DNA of 64,000 nucleotides. Source: Synechococcus sp. C9. GTDB taxonomy: Bacteria > Cyanobacteriota > Cyanobacteriia > Gloeomargaritales > Gloeomargaritaceae. The notes beneath the pieces were generated by a model. That model was not told the origin of the DNA. It saw nothing but the letters and a program-made list of their open reading frames with translations, and did no database searches. This document shows positions 45,901 through 54,575 of this stretch, in pieces. The stretch spans positions 2,088,455-2,152,454 of the forward strand of contig NZ_JALAAD010000001.1 of the NCBI RefSeq assembly GCF_022984075.1. The letters run 5' to 3'. The stretch's first letter is position 1. Each line of letters opens with the position of its first letter. A program made the translations under genes and the position numbers.

Positions 45901-46524
45901 TTAGAACCCCAGCTAGTTTATGGTTATTTTCCCTGCCAATCTGAGGGTAATACATTACATATTTACAACCCCGATTATGCTCAGCAATTTCCTGATCAAC
46001 CAGTGCCTTGGCAAGTGAATTTAACACCCATTGCCAGCTTCCGATTTCCCCGCCAACGTACTGGTAAACGCCTGTGTATCGCTGACTTTTTTGCCCCACT
46101 CGGTTCTGAGTATTTGGATGTCATTGGCTTGCAGGCGGTAACCATGGGACAACTCGCAACTGAATATGCTCAAAAACTCTATGATAGCAATGCTTATTCA
46201 GATTACTTATATTTTCATGGTATTGCGGTGCAAATGGCAGAAGCTCTAGCCGAATGGAACCACGCCCGTATTCGCCGGGAATTGGGTTATCTTGAGCAGG
46301 AACCGGACAATATCCATGACATTTTAGCGCAACGGTATCAAGGTTCTCGCTATAGTTTTGGTTATCCCGCTTGTCCCAATTTACAGGATCAATATGCCCT
46401 GTTGAACTTATTAGAAACCCAGCGGATTCATCTCATCATGGATGATGCGGAACAACTCCATCCTGAACAATCCACCACCGCCTTAATTTGCTACCACCCA
46501 GAAGCGAAATACTTTACTCCTTGA
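42973..46524 (+). CDS. metH: Cobalamin-dependent methionine synthase
   Basis: About 1183 residues with all four modules. The homocysteine/zinc domain has [10 protein letters not shown], a mid Cys (LNCATGP) and [11 protein letters not shown]. The methyltetrahydrofolate domain has [19 protein letters not shown] and [10 protein letters not shown]. The cap and cobalamin domains have DVHDIG at about 734-739 (DxHxxG, lower axial His). The C-terminal reactivation domain binds SAM (RFPRQR). It methylates homocysteine using methyl-THF. ATG 42973 is preferred to TTG 42961. No cobalamin riboswitch in the 55-bp leader. The stop overlaps the convergent AI-2E-type gene by 11 bp. Confidence 0.97.
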   Translation: MTSAFLERLHHPSRPVIVFDGAMGTNLQSQNLTAADFGGAQYEGCNEYLVVTKPEAVAQVHRSFLEAGADVIETDTFGANAVVLAEYDLAPLAYELNVKAAQLAKQLTTEFSTPEKPRFVAGSIGPGTKLPTLGHIDFDTLVASYQEQVRGLCDGGVDLLLLETCQDVLQIKAGLQAINEVFTARQQRLPVMVSVTMEQQGTMLVGSDIGAVVAILAPYAIDILGLNCATGPDLMESHIRYLSEHAPFVISCIPNAGLPENVNGQAVYRLEPPDLAGALQHFVVDLGVQIIGGCCGTRPAHIRQLVKLSQHLQPKPRQVHYVPAAASIYTAQPYTQDNSFLIIGERLNASGSKKCRDLLNAEDWDGLVAIAREQVREGAHILDVNVDYVGRDGERDMKELVSRLVTQVSLPLMLDSTEWTKMEAGLKVAGGKCILNSTNYEDGEPRFLQVLKLAKTYGAGVVIGTIDEEGMARTAEKKFAIAQRAYRQAVEFGIPAQELFFDPLVLPISTGIEEDRRNALETIQGIAKIRANFPECHIVLGVSNVSFGLKPAARMALNSVFLHLAQEAGMDAAIVSASKILPMHKIPPEVQNLCRELINDERRFDGDVCIYDPLTKLTEYFSDVTVTKTTIDPETLTIEERLRRHIIDGERIGLEATLQKALEHYSALDIINLHLLEGMKTVGELFGSGQMQLPFVLQSAETMKAAVAFLEPYMEKQENASGKGTVVIATVKGDVHDIGKNLVDIILSNNGYRVINLGIKQEVTSIIDAYQKYQPDCIAMSGLLVKSTAFMKENLEVFNQKGIKVPVILGGAALTRKFVEQDCQQVYRGKVIYGKDAFSDLHFMDHLMAAKSENQWDDEKGFLQELNGAQSTDLPANDVPTTKPIDLVSVDEVIPPQVQQDIPRPLPPFWGNCLLTTKDIPIAEVWNYLDQQALIAGQWQFRKPREQTKEEYQAFLAEKVYPILEQWRQRIQQESCLEPQLVYGYFPCQSEGNTLHIYNPDYAQQFPDQPVPWQVNLTPIASFRFPRQRTGKRLCIADFFAPLGSEYLDVIGLQAVTMGQLATEYAQKLYDSNAYSDYLYFHGIAVQMAEALAEWNHARIRRELGYLEQEPDNIHDILAQRYQGSRYSFGYPACPNLQDQYALLNLLETQRIHLIMDDAEQLHPEQSTTALICYHPEAKYFTP

Positions 46525-47554
46525 TCTCGTTAATTTTGTGATGGGATTGACCCTTTAGGGCTTCAATTTCTAAAACACTGACCAGCACACCAGCAAGGGG
46601 AACCGCCAAAAAGATTCCGATAATTCCCGCCAATCGTGCGCCCAAAAGTAAGGCAAAAAACATAAAAACTGGATTGATATTCAACGAATCTTTCATGACC
46701 CGTGGCATCAGCAGATTTTCTTCAATTTGTTGCATAATGACGCAGACAACTAGAACCGTAAGGCTCGTTCCCAAACCATTGGGCAATACAATTAACGAGA
46801 TTAAAGCAATTCCCAAAGTTGCACCAATCCCGGGGATCAGATCAAACATTCCGGCAATTACTGCGAGTAACAAAGACTGGGGCAAACCCATGAACCAAAA
46901 TACAATCAATATGGAGATGCCAAAAAAGCAGGAAAGCAGAAAGCGACCCCAAAAGAAACCGAGAAAATTGCTTTGTACTGCTGGTGTCAAGCGACCCCGC
47001 CAAGGTTCCGGGATCGGCTGGATCAAAAACCACCAAATTCGGGCACCATCGGCAAGCATAAACAGGGCAATAATCACCACCACCACCAAGTAACCCAAGC
47101 TATAGATAAATTGCTGAATTGCCCCAAATGCTACACCCGTGACATTCAGTAAATTGTTCTGGATAAATTTTTCAATTAGTTGGAAATCAACGGATAAATT
47201 GAGCCTTGAAAGTAGATTTTCCCCAGCCTCTAGTAAATTCACAATCGAACGTTCAATTTCCTGAGAACGATTGAGGACATCCTGGGCTTGTGCCAACACC
47301 GTAAATCCCAGGGTACTCACCAACCCCAATAATAATAAACCAGCGACACCGGTAACCAAAGTAATCGCCCAACCCTGGGGCAACCAACGTTGCACATAAG
47401 TCACGGGATAATGCAGCAAAAAAGCTAGAATTCCTGCCAGAATAAAAATGATCAGTACGGGTGCGAAATAATTTAATACCAAAAACGAAATCCATCCTAA
47501 GCCGCACAATAATAGGTAACGAATTAAACGGGTATTACTTAAGTGGGGCGGCAT
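46514..47554 (-). CDS. AI-2E transporter (TqsA/PerM) family membrane protein
   Basis: A 346-residue polytopic protein with about eight spans: two N-terminal (residues 10-47), one at 60-88, a long soluble stretch (about 90-145) and C-terminal spans. It keeps the family motif [26 protein letters not shown] and [19 protein letters not shown]. Members export autoinducer-2, act as Na+/H+ exchangers, or are unassigned; substrate unknown here. It lies 19 bp downstream of the MscS-type gene on the same strand, likely one operon. Confidence 0.9.
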   Translation of the reverse strand: MPPHLSNTRLIRYLLLCGLGWISFLVLNYFAPVLIIFILAGILAFLLHYPVTYVQRWLPQGWAITLVTGVAGLLLLGLVSTLGFTVLAQAQDVLNRSQEIERSIVNLLEAGENLLSRLNLSVDFQLIEKFIQNNLLNVTGVAFGAIQQFIYSLGYLVVVVIIALFMLADGARIWWFLIQPIPEPWRGRLTPAVQSNFLGFFWGRFLLSCFFGISILIVFWFMGLPQSLLLAVIAGMFDLIPGIGATLGIALISLIVLPNGLGTSLTVLVVCVIMQQIEENLLMPRVMKDSLNINPVFMFFALLLGARLAGIIGIFLAVPLAGVLVSVLEIEALKGQSHHKINEIKE

Positions 47555-47573
47555 GATTCAAGTTCCCAATTAA

Positions 47574-49244
47574 TCAAGAATCCTCAGAACGGTTTGGAAA
47601 TAAGCGGTTTAGCGGAGAAATACGCATCCCTGGTGCTTGATAATCCTTGGGCAGATATTCTGAGGGAATGGTGGTGTGATTCCCATCTCGAATCGCCGTA
47701 AAGCTAGGCGACATAATTTCCACCCCAGCTTCATTGAAGCAATCTTGAATATGTTGGTGTAATTCGGAATAGATAAAGGGAATTAATTGCGGTTGATCGG
47801 TAGCCGCATTCAAATTGTAACTGACGGTGTAATCATTCAAAGCAGTCTGCCAAACAAAAGGAGCTGGCTCAGACAAAATTCCCTTGGTGCGTCGGGCGGC
47901 TTCAATTAATAATTGGTAAACTTTTTGCCAAACAACATCATAACCCATGGTCACGGTTGTATTCAGAAATAGGGGTCGGTCAGGGGAATTCTGACTGGCT
48001 GTACTAAAGTTAGTAATGGAGCTATTAAGAACCATTGAATTGGGCAAAGTAATAATTTCATTGCGGGGGGTGCGAATCCGAGTAATCAGTAAACTTTTTT
48101 CCTCTACCATGCCCATAACTTCTCGGATTTTGACAATGTTACCGATCTGAAACGCCCGACTGTAGATTAAAATAATTCCCGCCACAATGTTGGTCACGGT
48201 TTCTGTCGAACCCAAGGAAACGACCAAGCCGATAAAGATGGAAACCCCCTGAAACGCAGGGGACTGAAACCCTGGCAAAAAGGGTACGACGATCATAAAC
48301 GCCAGGGCGATGATAAAGAAGGCAATTAAACGAAATGTGGGTTGTATCCAGTCGGCATAAAATCCGGGGATTTGCAGTTCTCCAGACTGCATTCGGTTGG
48401 CAATGAACCGCAAAAATTGCAGGGTATAATAGACAATAACTACGGTAACCGCAATGTTAATTAAATTAGGTAGATAATTAACTAAAGCCTGCCAGACTGA
48501 TAATAAGGTTTCTAAAACATAATTGATTAAACTGATGCCAAAGCGTTGTGTCCAAACAAATTGTCTGAATACAAAAGCCAGATAAAAATAAAAAGCGATT
48601 AAACCTATTAACCAATGGGTGCGGCGTAAAACTCGGAGGGTGATTTGTTTGGTTTTAGCTGGGGAAAACAGGTCAAAATTAAAGAAATTTAACCGGGGAA
48701 ATTCCTGTTCTTGTTTGGTTTCTAACTTGCGGACAGTGCGACCAAAGATGAATCTCATTAATTCATAGAAAATAAACCAACCTACTGTAGCCAGAACTGC
48801 ATAAATTACACCCCGGATAATGCGTTCAGGACTGCGACTGCGGCGGTAATCTTCTAAGGCTTTAGTGATGATTTTTTCATACTGTTGCGTCAGTTCGGTA
48901 CGGGATTTCCCTAACCGTTCCGCATCCTCATCGGAAATGGTGACGACTACCTGTTCCCCCACCCGCAAACTGGTTTGGGTTTTACCATCCCGCTGGGTGA
49001 CGAGGATGGGTATTTCCTCGTTGTTGGCGATTTTTTCTAGGCGACTGACCACTAGGCGTGCCCGTTCCTCTGCCGTTAAGCTACTGCTGGGGGGAATTTG
49101 AAATAATTCTTGACCGTCAAAAATAACCGGTACGGTTGCGGGGGGGGCTGGGGTGGGGCTGGGGGTCTGCGCCCAAACGTTGGGGGTTAATAGGAGGAAA
49201 ATGACTAATACAAATAGGGCACAGTATTGCCGCCATTTCTTCAT
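47574..49244 (-). CDS. MscS-family mechanosensitive ion channel (large, with signal peptide and periplasmic domain)
   Basis: A 556-residue protein. The signal peptide ends at VWAQ (residues 1-26), a periplasmic region of about 130 residues follows, then several spans. The MscS core has the pore helix and Gly/Ala-rich region GVSIFIGLVVSLGSTETVTNIVAGIILIYS (about residues 330-358, split by family into VSLGSTETV and NIVAG). The beta domain follows (FQIGNIVKIREVMGMVEE, TLPNSMVLNS). It should release solutes at hypo-osmotic shock. It shares an operon with the AI-2E-type gene. Confidence 0.92.
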   Translation of the reverse strand: MKKWRQYCALFVLVIFLLLTPNVWAQTPSPTPAPPATVPVIFDGQELFQIPPSSSLTAEERARLVVSRLEKIANNEEIPILVTQRDGKTQTSLRVGEQVVVTISDEDAERLGKSRTELTQQYEKIITKALEDYRRSRSPERIIRGVIYAVLATVGWFIFYELMRFIFGRTVRKLETKQEQEFPRLNFFNFDLFSPAKTKQITLRVLRRTHWLIGLIAFYFYLAFVFRQFVWTQRFGISLINYVLETLLSVWQALVNYLPNLINIAVTVVIVYYTLQFLRFIANRMQSGELQIPGFYADWIQPTFRLIAFFIIALAFMIVVPFLPGFQSPAFQGVSIFIGLVVSLGSTETVTNIVAGIILIYSRAFQIGNIVKIREVMGMVEEKSLLITRIRTPRNEIITLPNSMVLNSSITNFSTASQNSPDRPLFLNTTVTMGYDVVWQKVYQLLIEAARRTKGILSEPAPFVWQTALNDYTVSYNLNAATDQPQLIPFIYSELHQHIQDCFNEAGVEIMSPSFTAIRDGNHTTIPSEYLPKDYQAPGMRISPLNRLFPNRSEDS

Positions 49245-49316
49245 ACGTGATCCCCAAAATGTTTTACTGTTTTAAGCAAGTCTCAATTTATCTTGCAGTT
49301 TCCTCGATTATAGGTC

Positions 49317-50051
49317 ATGTCTGTTCCGCCGCCCGTACTCACAATCCAGGGGTTGCCCATTCATCTGTTGCCGGATTATGCCCAGGCGCTGAGGGAACGG
49401 GTGTCCGGGGGACTCAGCACCCATGTGGTGACGCTGAATGCGGAAATGGTCATGCAGGCTGGGTCAAATCCAGCGTTGAAAACCCTCATTCAAGGGGCGG
49501 AATTGGTGGTGCCGGATGGGGTGGGGGTGACCCTGTATTTGCGGTTGCGTCGCTGTGGAACGTATCATGCGCCGGGGATTGATTTGGTGAGCCAGGTGTT
49601 GGCGCATCTACAGGCGGAAACGGTCTTTTTTTTGGGGGGAGCGCCGGGGGTGGCGGCACGGGCTGTCCAGTATTGGCAACACCGGAACCCTCATTTGTCC
49701 ATTGTGGGGGTGCAACACGGCTATTTCACGCCGGAGGAGGAGGGGGAAATCCTAGCGCAATTGCAACACCTGCAACCCCGGTTCATTCTCGTCGCCCTGG
49801 GGGTGCCCCGCCAGGAATTTTGGATTCAACGGCACCGGCATTTGTGCCCCCAGTCCGTGTGGGTGGGGGTGGGGGGGAGTTTTGACATTTGGGCGGGGGT
49901 GAAGGTTCGGGCACCCCTATGGATGCGGCGGCTGTACCTGGAATGGGCGTTTCGTCTGTATCAGGAACCCTGGCGCTGGCGGCGGATGTTGGCTCTGCCC
50001 CGGTTTGCCGTTCAGGTGTTGGTTCCAGCGTTGTGGGGCGGCGGCGGATAA
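49317..50051 (+). CDS. WecB/TagA/CpsF family glycosyltransferase
   Basis: A 244-residue GT26 enzyme with VVTLNAEMVMQAG (usual TxNxx(D)), ELVVPDGVGVTLYLRLRR, VFFLGGAPGVAARA, ILVALGVPRQEFWI and WVGVGGSFDIWAGVKVRAP. Family members transfer N-acetylmannosamine, N-acetyl-mannosaminuronic acid or glucose to lipid-linked sugars in wall or capsule polymers. Acceptor unknown. Monocistronic, divergent from the MscS-type gene across a 72-bp spacer, and almost touching the convergent coiled-coil gene. Confidence 0.93.
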   Translation: MSVPPPVLTIQGLPIHLLPDYAQALRERVSGGLSTHVVTLNAEMVMQAGSNPALKTLIQGAELVVPDGVGVTLYLRLRRCGTYHAPGIDLVSQVLAHLQAETVFFLGGAPGVAARAVQYWQHRNPHLSIVGVQHGYFTPEEEGEILAQLQHLQPRFILVALGVPRQEFWIQRHRHLCPQSVWVGVGGSFDIWAGVKVRAPLWMRRLYLEWAFRLYQEPWRWRRMLALPRFAVQVLVPALWGGGG

Positions 50052-50058
50052 ACTGCGA

Positions 50059-50490
50059 TTACCGAGCAGATAGTTGGCTAGTCTGAGCGACAAAATTGAG
50101 GACGGAAGGCACGAGGTTCCCGATGACAATTACGGTGCCGGTGGTAATGATAATCGTGGTTGCCATGCGTACCATGCCGTCTAATCCCTTTTGGTAGGCG
50201 GTCAGTTCCACATCCAGTTTCCCCACCTGTTGTTCCAGGTTGTCCACCTGCTGTTCTAAGTTATCTACCTGATTTCCCAGGTTATTCACCTTAGTTTCTA
50301 GGTTATTTACTTTGTTTTCCAGATTATCTACCTTTTGCTCTAGGTTATCTACCTTCTGTTCTAGGTTATCTACTTTGTTTTCGAGGTTATCTACCTTCTG
50401 TTCCAGGTTGTCCAGACGTTGTGTAACTTCCTGGCGAAATTGTGCCAAGGATTGGGCAATGGTCTCCAGGGTCACCGGTGAATTGCTCAC
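50059..50490 (-). CDS. Membrane-anchored perfect-heptad coiled-coil protein
   Basis: A 143-residue protein. Residues 26-95 are ten uninterrupted heptads based on VDNLEQK, with Val at position a and Leu at d throughout and Asn at c, a textbook coiled coil. One hydrophobic segment (about 108-132, MVRMATTIIITTGTVIVIGN) follows and would anchor the C-terminus. The start is GTG 50490 with GGAG about 13 bases upstream. Function not recognised; similar VDNLE-repeat proteins occur in many bacteria and vary in repeat number. The number of heptads probably changes by slippage of the underlying 21-bp DNA repeats. Confidence 0.8.
   Translation of the reverse strand: MSNSPVTLETIAQSLAQFRQEVTQRLDNLEQKVDNLENKVDNLEQKVDNLEQKVDNLENKVNNLETKVNNLGNQVDNLEQQVDNLEQQVGKLDVELTAYQKGLDGMVRMATTIIITTGTVIVIGNLVPSVLNFVAQTSQLSAR
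50206..50415. repeat. 21-bp tandem coding repeats (10 units)
   Basis: Ten units with the + strand consensus CTAGGTTATCTACCTTCTGTT encode the VDNLEQK heptads of the coiled-coil gene. Several units are identical or differ by one to three bases at synonymous or Q/N-switching positions, so expansion is recent. This is not a CRISPR array, since there are no spacers. Confidence 0.9.
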
Positions 50491-50562
50491 AATGCTTACT
50501 CCGTTGATTGAATTGATTTCCTAACCCTAACCTACCTGGAGTGGCAACGCATTCAACAGCCC

Positions 50563-51042
50563 CTAATTCCGTACCTGTTCCCGGCGCACTTGGACGGGGA
50601 TCACCACCGGCGGTTGCTCCAGGGTAATGCGTAATGCCCGACTGGGACTGTGGAGGGTAGCGGCGGTCGAGTTTTGGGGCGATGGGGACTGCTGGGCAAA
50701 TTCTGGGGTTGGGGCCCGCCATACCACACCGGAAATCACGCCCCCCACTAGGGCAGAAGCGGCGACGATCACCCCACTCCAAGCCAAACGTTTGCGGGCA
50801 CGGTGGGTAATTTTGGTAATTACCCCTGTCACCATCTGGTCGGCGGAAATCCCGGAAGCAGGGATGGGTAAGTCCTGGCAAAGTTCGTGGAGGTTGACTA
50901 ACTGCTGGTACACCTGCTTGGTCTCTGGATCGGTAGCCAACCAGTGTTCCACCAAGGCGCACTCTTCGGGGCTGGCTTCGCCGTCTAGGTAAGCACTGAG
51001 CAGTTCAAAGCGGTCAGGGGATTCAGGACGGGTGATGTGCAT
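50563..51042 (-). CDS. Anti-sigma factor (membrane-anchored, SigG partner)
   Basis: About 159 residues. The N-terminal cytoplasmic RseA-like part (FELLSAYLDGEASPEECALVEHWL) has the short helical anti-sigma motif without the HxxxCxxC zinc site. One membrane span (about residues 87-108, LAWSGVIVAASALVGGVISG) and a periplasmic/lumenal tail follow. It lies 40 bp downstream of the ECF-type sigma gene, the standard arrangement for a cognate pair. Start ATG 51042 chosen over an upstream TTG; no ribosome-binding site seen. Confidence 0.85.
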   Translation of the reverse strand: MHITRPESPDRFELLSAYLDGEASPEECALVEHWLATDPETKQVYQQLVNLHELCQDLPIPASGISADQMVTGVITKITHRARKRLAWSGVIVAASALVGGVISGVVWRAPTPEFAQQSPSPQNSTAATLHSPSRALRITLEQPPVVIPVQVRREQVRN

Positions 51043-51082
51043 AGGGAGGAAGCGGCGCAACCGCTACTAATATGGCATAAAA

Positions 51083-51727
51083 CTAGCTATCCAGGTAAGG
51101 CTTCAACTCCATCTGTAAACGGGCACGGGCACGGGCAATACGGGATTTTACCGTTCCTAGGGAAGCCCCGGTGATCTCGGCAATTTCCTCGTAAGCCAGA
51201 CCATCCAACTCCCGCAGGATAATGGTGGTGCGAAACACCTCCGGCAGGTCAGCAATCGCCCGTTTGAGCCGGTCATAAAATTCCTGGGTCGCCAAGTCAT
51301 CACTCGGGCCGGGGGCATCGCAGGGCAGATCCCACTCCATTTCCGTATGCCCAATTTGCCGGGGCGCATCCAGGGAAATGGTCGGTTGGTGGCGTTTGCG
51401 GCGGCGCAATTCATCGTAAAACAGGTTGGTAGCAATCCGGCTTAACCAACTCCTAAACTTGCTGGGGTCCTGGAGTCGCTTAATATGACGGTAGGCGCGC
51501 ACCCAAACCTCCTGTACCAGGTCTGCCCGGTCATTCCAGTCCGAGGCTAAATGGTACAGAATTCGCTCCACATGGGTCTGATGACGGCGTACCAGTTCGG
51601 TAAAAGCGGCTCGGTCAGGTTGAAACCCCTGTTGGCAACGGCATACCAGTTCTTCGGTTGACAGTTTGCCCACGGGCACGGGCGGTACCTTGAAATGGGA
51701 CCAGTCGGCAGACAACGGCGGATACAT
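51083..51727 (-). CDS. sigG: ECF-type RNA polymerase sigma factor (SigG-like)
   Basis: A 214-residue group 3/4 sigma factor. Region 2 (AAFTELVRRHQTHVERILYH, DLVQEVWVRAYRHI, FRSWLSRIATNLFYDELRRRKR) and region 4 (LPEVFRTTIILRELDGLAYEEIA, LGTVKSRIARARARL) are present, with a linker between and no region 1.1 or 3. The N-terminal extension of about 30 residues is typical of cyanobacterial SigG. It probably answers envelope or stress signals through the membrane anti-sigma encoded next. Confidence 0.92.
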   Translation of the reverse strand: MYPPLSADWSHFKVPPVPVGKLSTEELVCRCQQGFQPDRAAFTELVRRHQTHVERILYHLASDWNDRADLVQEVWVRAYRHIKRLQDPSKFRSWLSRIATNLFYDELRRRKRHQPTISLDAPRQIGHTEMEWDLPCDAPGPSDDLATQEFYDRLKRAIADLPEVFRTTIILRELDGLAYEEIAEITGASLGTVKSRIARARARLQMELKPYLDS

Positions 51728-51767
51728 GGGTGAGCCTTATCGTTCAAATGTTGTAGGTTGAGACGCT

Positions 51768-53168
51768 ATGGCCTGGCCCAAGTTCCTGCGATTATTCCCT
51801 ATCTTAATCCTGACCGCCGCCCCCTTTGGCTGTGGCACCCGTCCCAAGGTCGCCCCTCTGCCCCAAGATAGCGCAATTTTGGTCTATTTCAACCAATCGG
51901 AAGCGGCTACCTACCAGGACCCCTACCGCAAAAATATCGGTTCTCGTTATGGGGATAATTTCGAGGCGATTATTCTCCAGGAAATTGAAAAGGCGACCCG
52001 CTCGATTGACGTGGCAGTGCAGGAAATTCGTTTGCCCCTGGTGGCAAAAGCTCTGGTGAAAAAACATCAGAGTGGGGTGCGGGTACGGGTGATTTTAGAA
52101 AATAGTTACAACGTGGCGTTGAGTCAATTGACCGATACTCAAGTGGATGAATTAAATCCCCACAGCCGTAGCCGTTATGATGAAGTGGTGAAATTAATTG
52201 ATACGAATGGGGATGGCAAACTCAGCCAGGAGGAAATCAATAACGGGGATGCGATTATCATCATGCAAAATGGCAATTTGCCCCTGATTGATGACACGGC
52301 GGATGGCTCCAAAGGCAGTGGTTTGATGCACCACAAATTTATGATTTTTGACGACCAGCGGGTGTTGGTCACTTCGGCGAATTTTACCACCAGTGATATG
52401 CACGGGGACTTTGGTTCGCCGGAAAGCCGGGGCAATCCCAATTCCCTGGTGTTGATGGATAGCCCGGAAGTCGCCCGCATTTTTGGGGAAGAATTTAATA
52501 TCATGTGGGGGGATGGTCCAGGGGGCAATACGGATAGCAAGTTTGGCATTCAAAAACCCCTGCGGGAACCCCAAACGGTGAATTTGGGAGCAGGAACAGT
52601 CACCATTAAGTTTTCTCCTGCCCGCCGTCGCCAGTGGGATCAAAGTACCAATGCGTTGATTGCTAATACCTTGAGTCAAGCCCAAAATAAGATTGATTTA
52701 GCCCTATTTGTATTTTCAGAACAAAGATTAGTAGATGTGATGGAGCCATTGCACAATAAGGGGGTGAAAATTCGGGCGTTGATTGAACCGGATTTTGCCT
52801 ATAAATACTACAATGAATCCCTGGATATGTGGGGGATTGCTCTGCCTCGTAAGGGGACGTGTAAGTATGAGCCGGATAATGCGCCCTGGGCGAATCCGGT
52901 GCGGGAGGTGGGGGTACCGAAATTGCCCAAAGGGGACCGATTGCACCATAAATTTGGAGTGATTGATAACTATGTGGTGATTGTGGGTTCCCACAACTGG
53001 ACTCCGGCGGGGAATTATAATAATGATGAGACCTTGTTGGTGATTAAAAATGCAACGGTGGCGGCACATTTTGACCGGGAATTTAACCGTTTGATGCAGA
53101 ATGTGGAACTGGGACCGCCGGGGTGGTTGCTCAAGGCGGCGAATGAGGCGAAAAAAGAGTGTGGTTAA
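51768..53168 (+). CDS. Exported phospholipase D-like lipoprotein with an EF-hand loop
   Basis: A 466-residue protein. The N-terminal hydrophobic signal ends at a possible lipobox Cys (residue 22, PFGC). It has two PLD catalytic motifs, MHHKFMIFDD (about 187-196) and LHHKFGVIDN (near residue 387), each followed by Ser/Asn residues (SANFTTSD, SHNWTPAG). Between the start and the first motif lies a complete EF-hand calcium loop, DTNGDGKLSQEE (145-156). The HKD pair suggests phosphodiesterase, lipase or nuclease activity; the substrate is open. It overlaps the ClC gene start by up to 26 bp, suggesting a shared transcript. Confidence 0.85.
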   Translation: MAWPKFLRLFPILILTAAPFGCGTRPKVAPLPQDSAILVYFNQSEAATYQDPYRKNIGSRYGDNFEAIILQEIEKATRSIDVAVQEIRLPLVAKALVKKHQSGVRVRVILENSYNVALSQLTDTQVDELNPHSRSRYDEVVKLIDTNGDGKLSQEEINNGDAIIIMQNGNLPLIDDTADGSKGSGLMHHKFMIFDDQRVLVTSANFTTSDMHGDFGSPESRGNPNSLVLMDSPEVARIFGEEFNIMWGDGPGGNTDSKFGIQKPLREPQTVNLGAGTVTIKFSPARRRQWDQSTNALIANTLSQAQNKIDLALFVFSEQRLVDVMEPLHNKGVKIRALIEPDFAYKYYNESLDMWGIALPRKGTCKYEPDNAPWANPVREVGVPKLPKGDRLHHKFGVIDNYVVIVGSHNWTPAGNYNNDETLLVIKNATVAAHFDREFNRLMQNVELGPPGWLLKAANEAKKECG

Positions 53169-54498
53169 GCCAGTGTCCCCCTTAACCGACCGACCCTGGT
53201 GGGTGTTGCTGGCGGCGGGGCTGACCGGCTTGGGGGTGGGGCTGGTGGGGGGGGGCTTCCGGCAGGCGGTGGGTTGGGGCACCCAAAGGCGTTTTGACCT
53301 GCTGGCGGTGCTGGGGGACAGTCCTGGGGGGCAGTTGGCGCTGGCGGTGCTGGGTTCGGCAGGGATGGTGTGGCTGGGCTTTTGGCTGATGCGCTGGTGG
53401 GCACCGGAAACGGGCGGGAGTGGCATTCCCCAGATTGAGGGGTTTTTGGCGGGCAAATTACCTTTGCGCAGTGGGCGGGTGTTGCTGGTGAAGTTTGTCA
53501 GCGGCTGGCTGATCCTGGTCAGTGGCATGGTGTTGGGACGGGAGGGTCCGACGATCCAGATGGGGGGCAGTCTGGGGCATTTGCTCAGCCGTTGGGGAAG
53601 GTTGTCTCAGGAAGAATCCCGGGTGTTGGTGGCGGCGGGGGCGGCGGCGGGGTTGACGGCGGCGTTTAATGCGCCTTTGGCGGGGATTTTGTTTGTGTTG
53701 GAGGAAATGCGTCCCCAATTTCAGGATGAGGTGCGGGCGTATCAGAGTGTGACCTGCGCCTGTGTGCTGGCAATGGGGGTGATCCAAGCCCTGGGCTGGG
53801 ATGAGGTGGTGTTGCCGGTGAAAATTTATACAACTCCGCCACTGGTGTCCCTGTGGATATTTGCGGGGGCGGGGTTGGTGCTGGGGATCGTTGGCTATGG
53901 GTTTAACCGGGGGCTGGTGCTGGCACTGGAGGGGCTGGGGTGGGTGGGGCGCCGGTTTTTTTCGCTCCAGGCGGTGCTATTCGGTGCGGTGGTGGGGCTG
54001 TTGGGGTATATTTACCAGCCGAGTTTGGCGGGGAATGCCCATCTGTACCACCCGTTGGTCAGCGGTGGGGAGCAGGTGATTCTCTGGTCGCTGAATCATT
54101 TGTCCGCAGCGCCGGAACTGTGGGGCTTGTTTCTCCTGCGCCTGGTCATGACGGTGCTGTGCTACGGGTCGGGGGCACCGGGGGGGATTTTTGCGCCCCT
54201 GTTGGCGATTGCCACCCTCTTGAGTCAGGGGTTGGGACAGGGGGTATATGCCGTGTTACCCCACTGGTTGCCGGAACCAGGGATATTGACCATTGCGGGG
54301 ATGGGGGGCTTGGTGGCGGCGACGGTGCGGGCACCCCTGACGGCGATTGTTTTGACGTTGGAAATTACCGGCAATTTTCAGTTGATTGTGCCCCTGTTGG
54401 TCACTTGTCTGACGGCGACCTTGACGGCGCAATATCTGGGGGGGGAACCGATTTATGAGGTATTATTGGCACGAATGTTGAGGCGGCAGGGTGATTAA
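53143..54498 (+). CDS. ClC-type chloride channel / H+-Cl- antiporter
   Basis: About 451 residues with the three ClC signatures: GSGIPQ (about residue 96), GREGPTIQMGG (about 135) and GAPGGIFAPLLAIA (about 345). The gating Glu in GREGP is present, and the internal proton Glu is present in FVLEEMRPQFQ, so it is more likely an H+/Cl- antiporter than a channel. No C-terminal CBS domains. Start ATG 53143 (MRRKKSVVKP) or GTG 53161; both overlap the PLD-like gene. Confidence 0.93.
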   Translation: MRRKKSVVKPVSPLTDRPWWVLLAAGLTGLGVGLVGGGFRQAVGWGTQRRFDLLAVLGDSPGGQLALAVLGSAGMVWLGFWLMRWWAPETGGSGIPQIEGFLAGKLPLRSGRVLLVKFVSGWLILVSGMVLGREGPTIQMGGSLGHLLSRWGRLSQEESRVLVAAGAAAGLTAAFNAPLAGILFVLEEMRPQFQDEVRAYQSVTCACVLAMGVIQALGWDEVVLPVKIYTTPPLVSLWIFAGAGLVLGIVGYGFNRGLVLALEGLGWVGRRFFSLQAVLFGAVVGLLGYIYQPSLAGNAHLYHPLVSGGEQVILWSLNHLSAAPELWGLFLLRLVMTVLCYGSGAPGGIFAPLLAIATLLSQGLGQGVYAVLPHWLPEPGILTIAGMGGLVAATVRAPLTAIVLTLEITGNFQLIVPLLVTCLTATLTAQYLGGEPIYEVLLARMLRRQGD

Positions 54499-54575
54499 AA
54501 CGATCCAGGTCTTGCCTTGTTGTTAGGAACAATCTGGTAAAACAAGGTAGTGTTCTTGTGGGAGTGGCAGTGATC

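Noticed and set aside
50206..50415. Regular 21-bp repeats resembling a short CRISPR array
   Set aside because: Units are contiguous without spacers and encode an in-frame heptad coiled coil on the minus strand.
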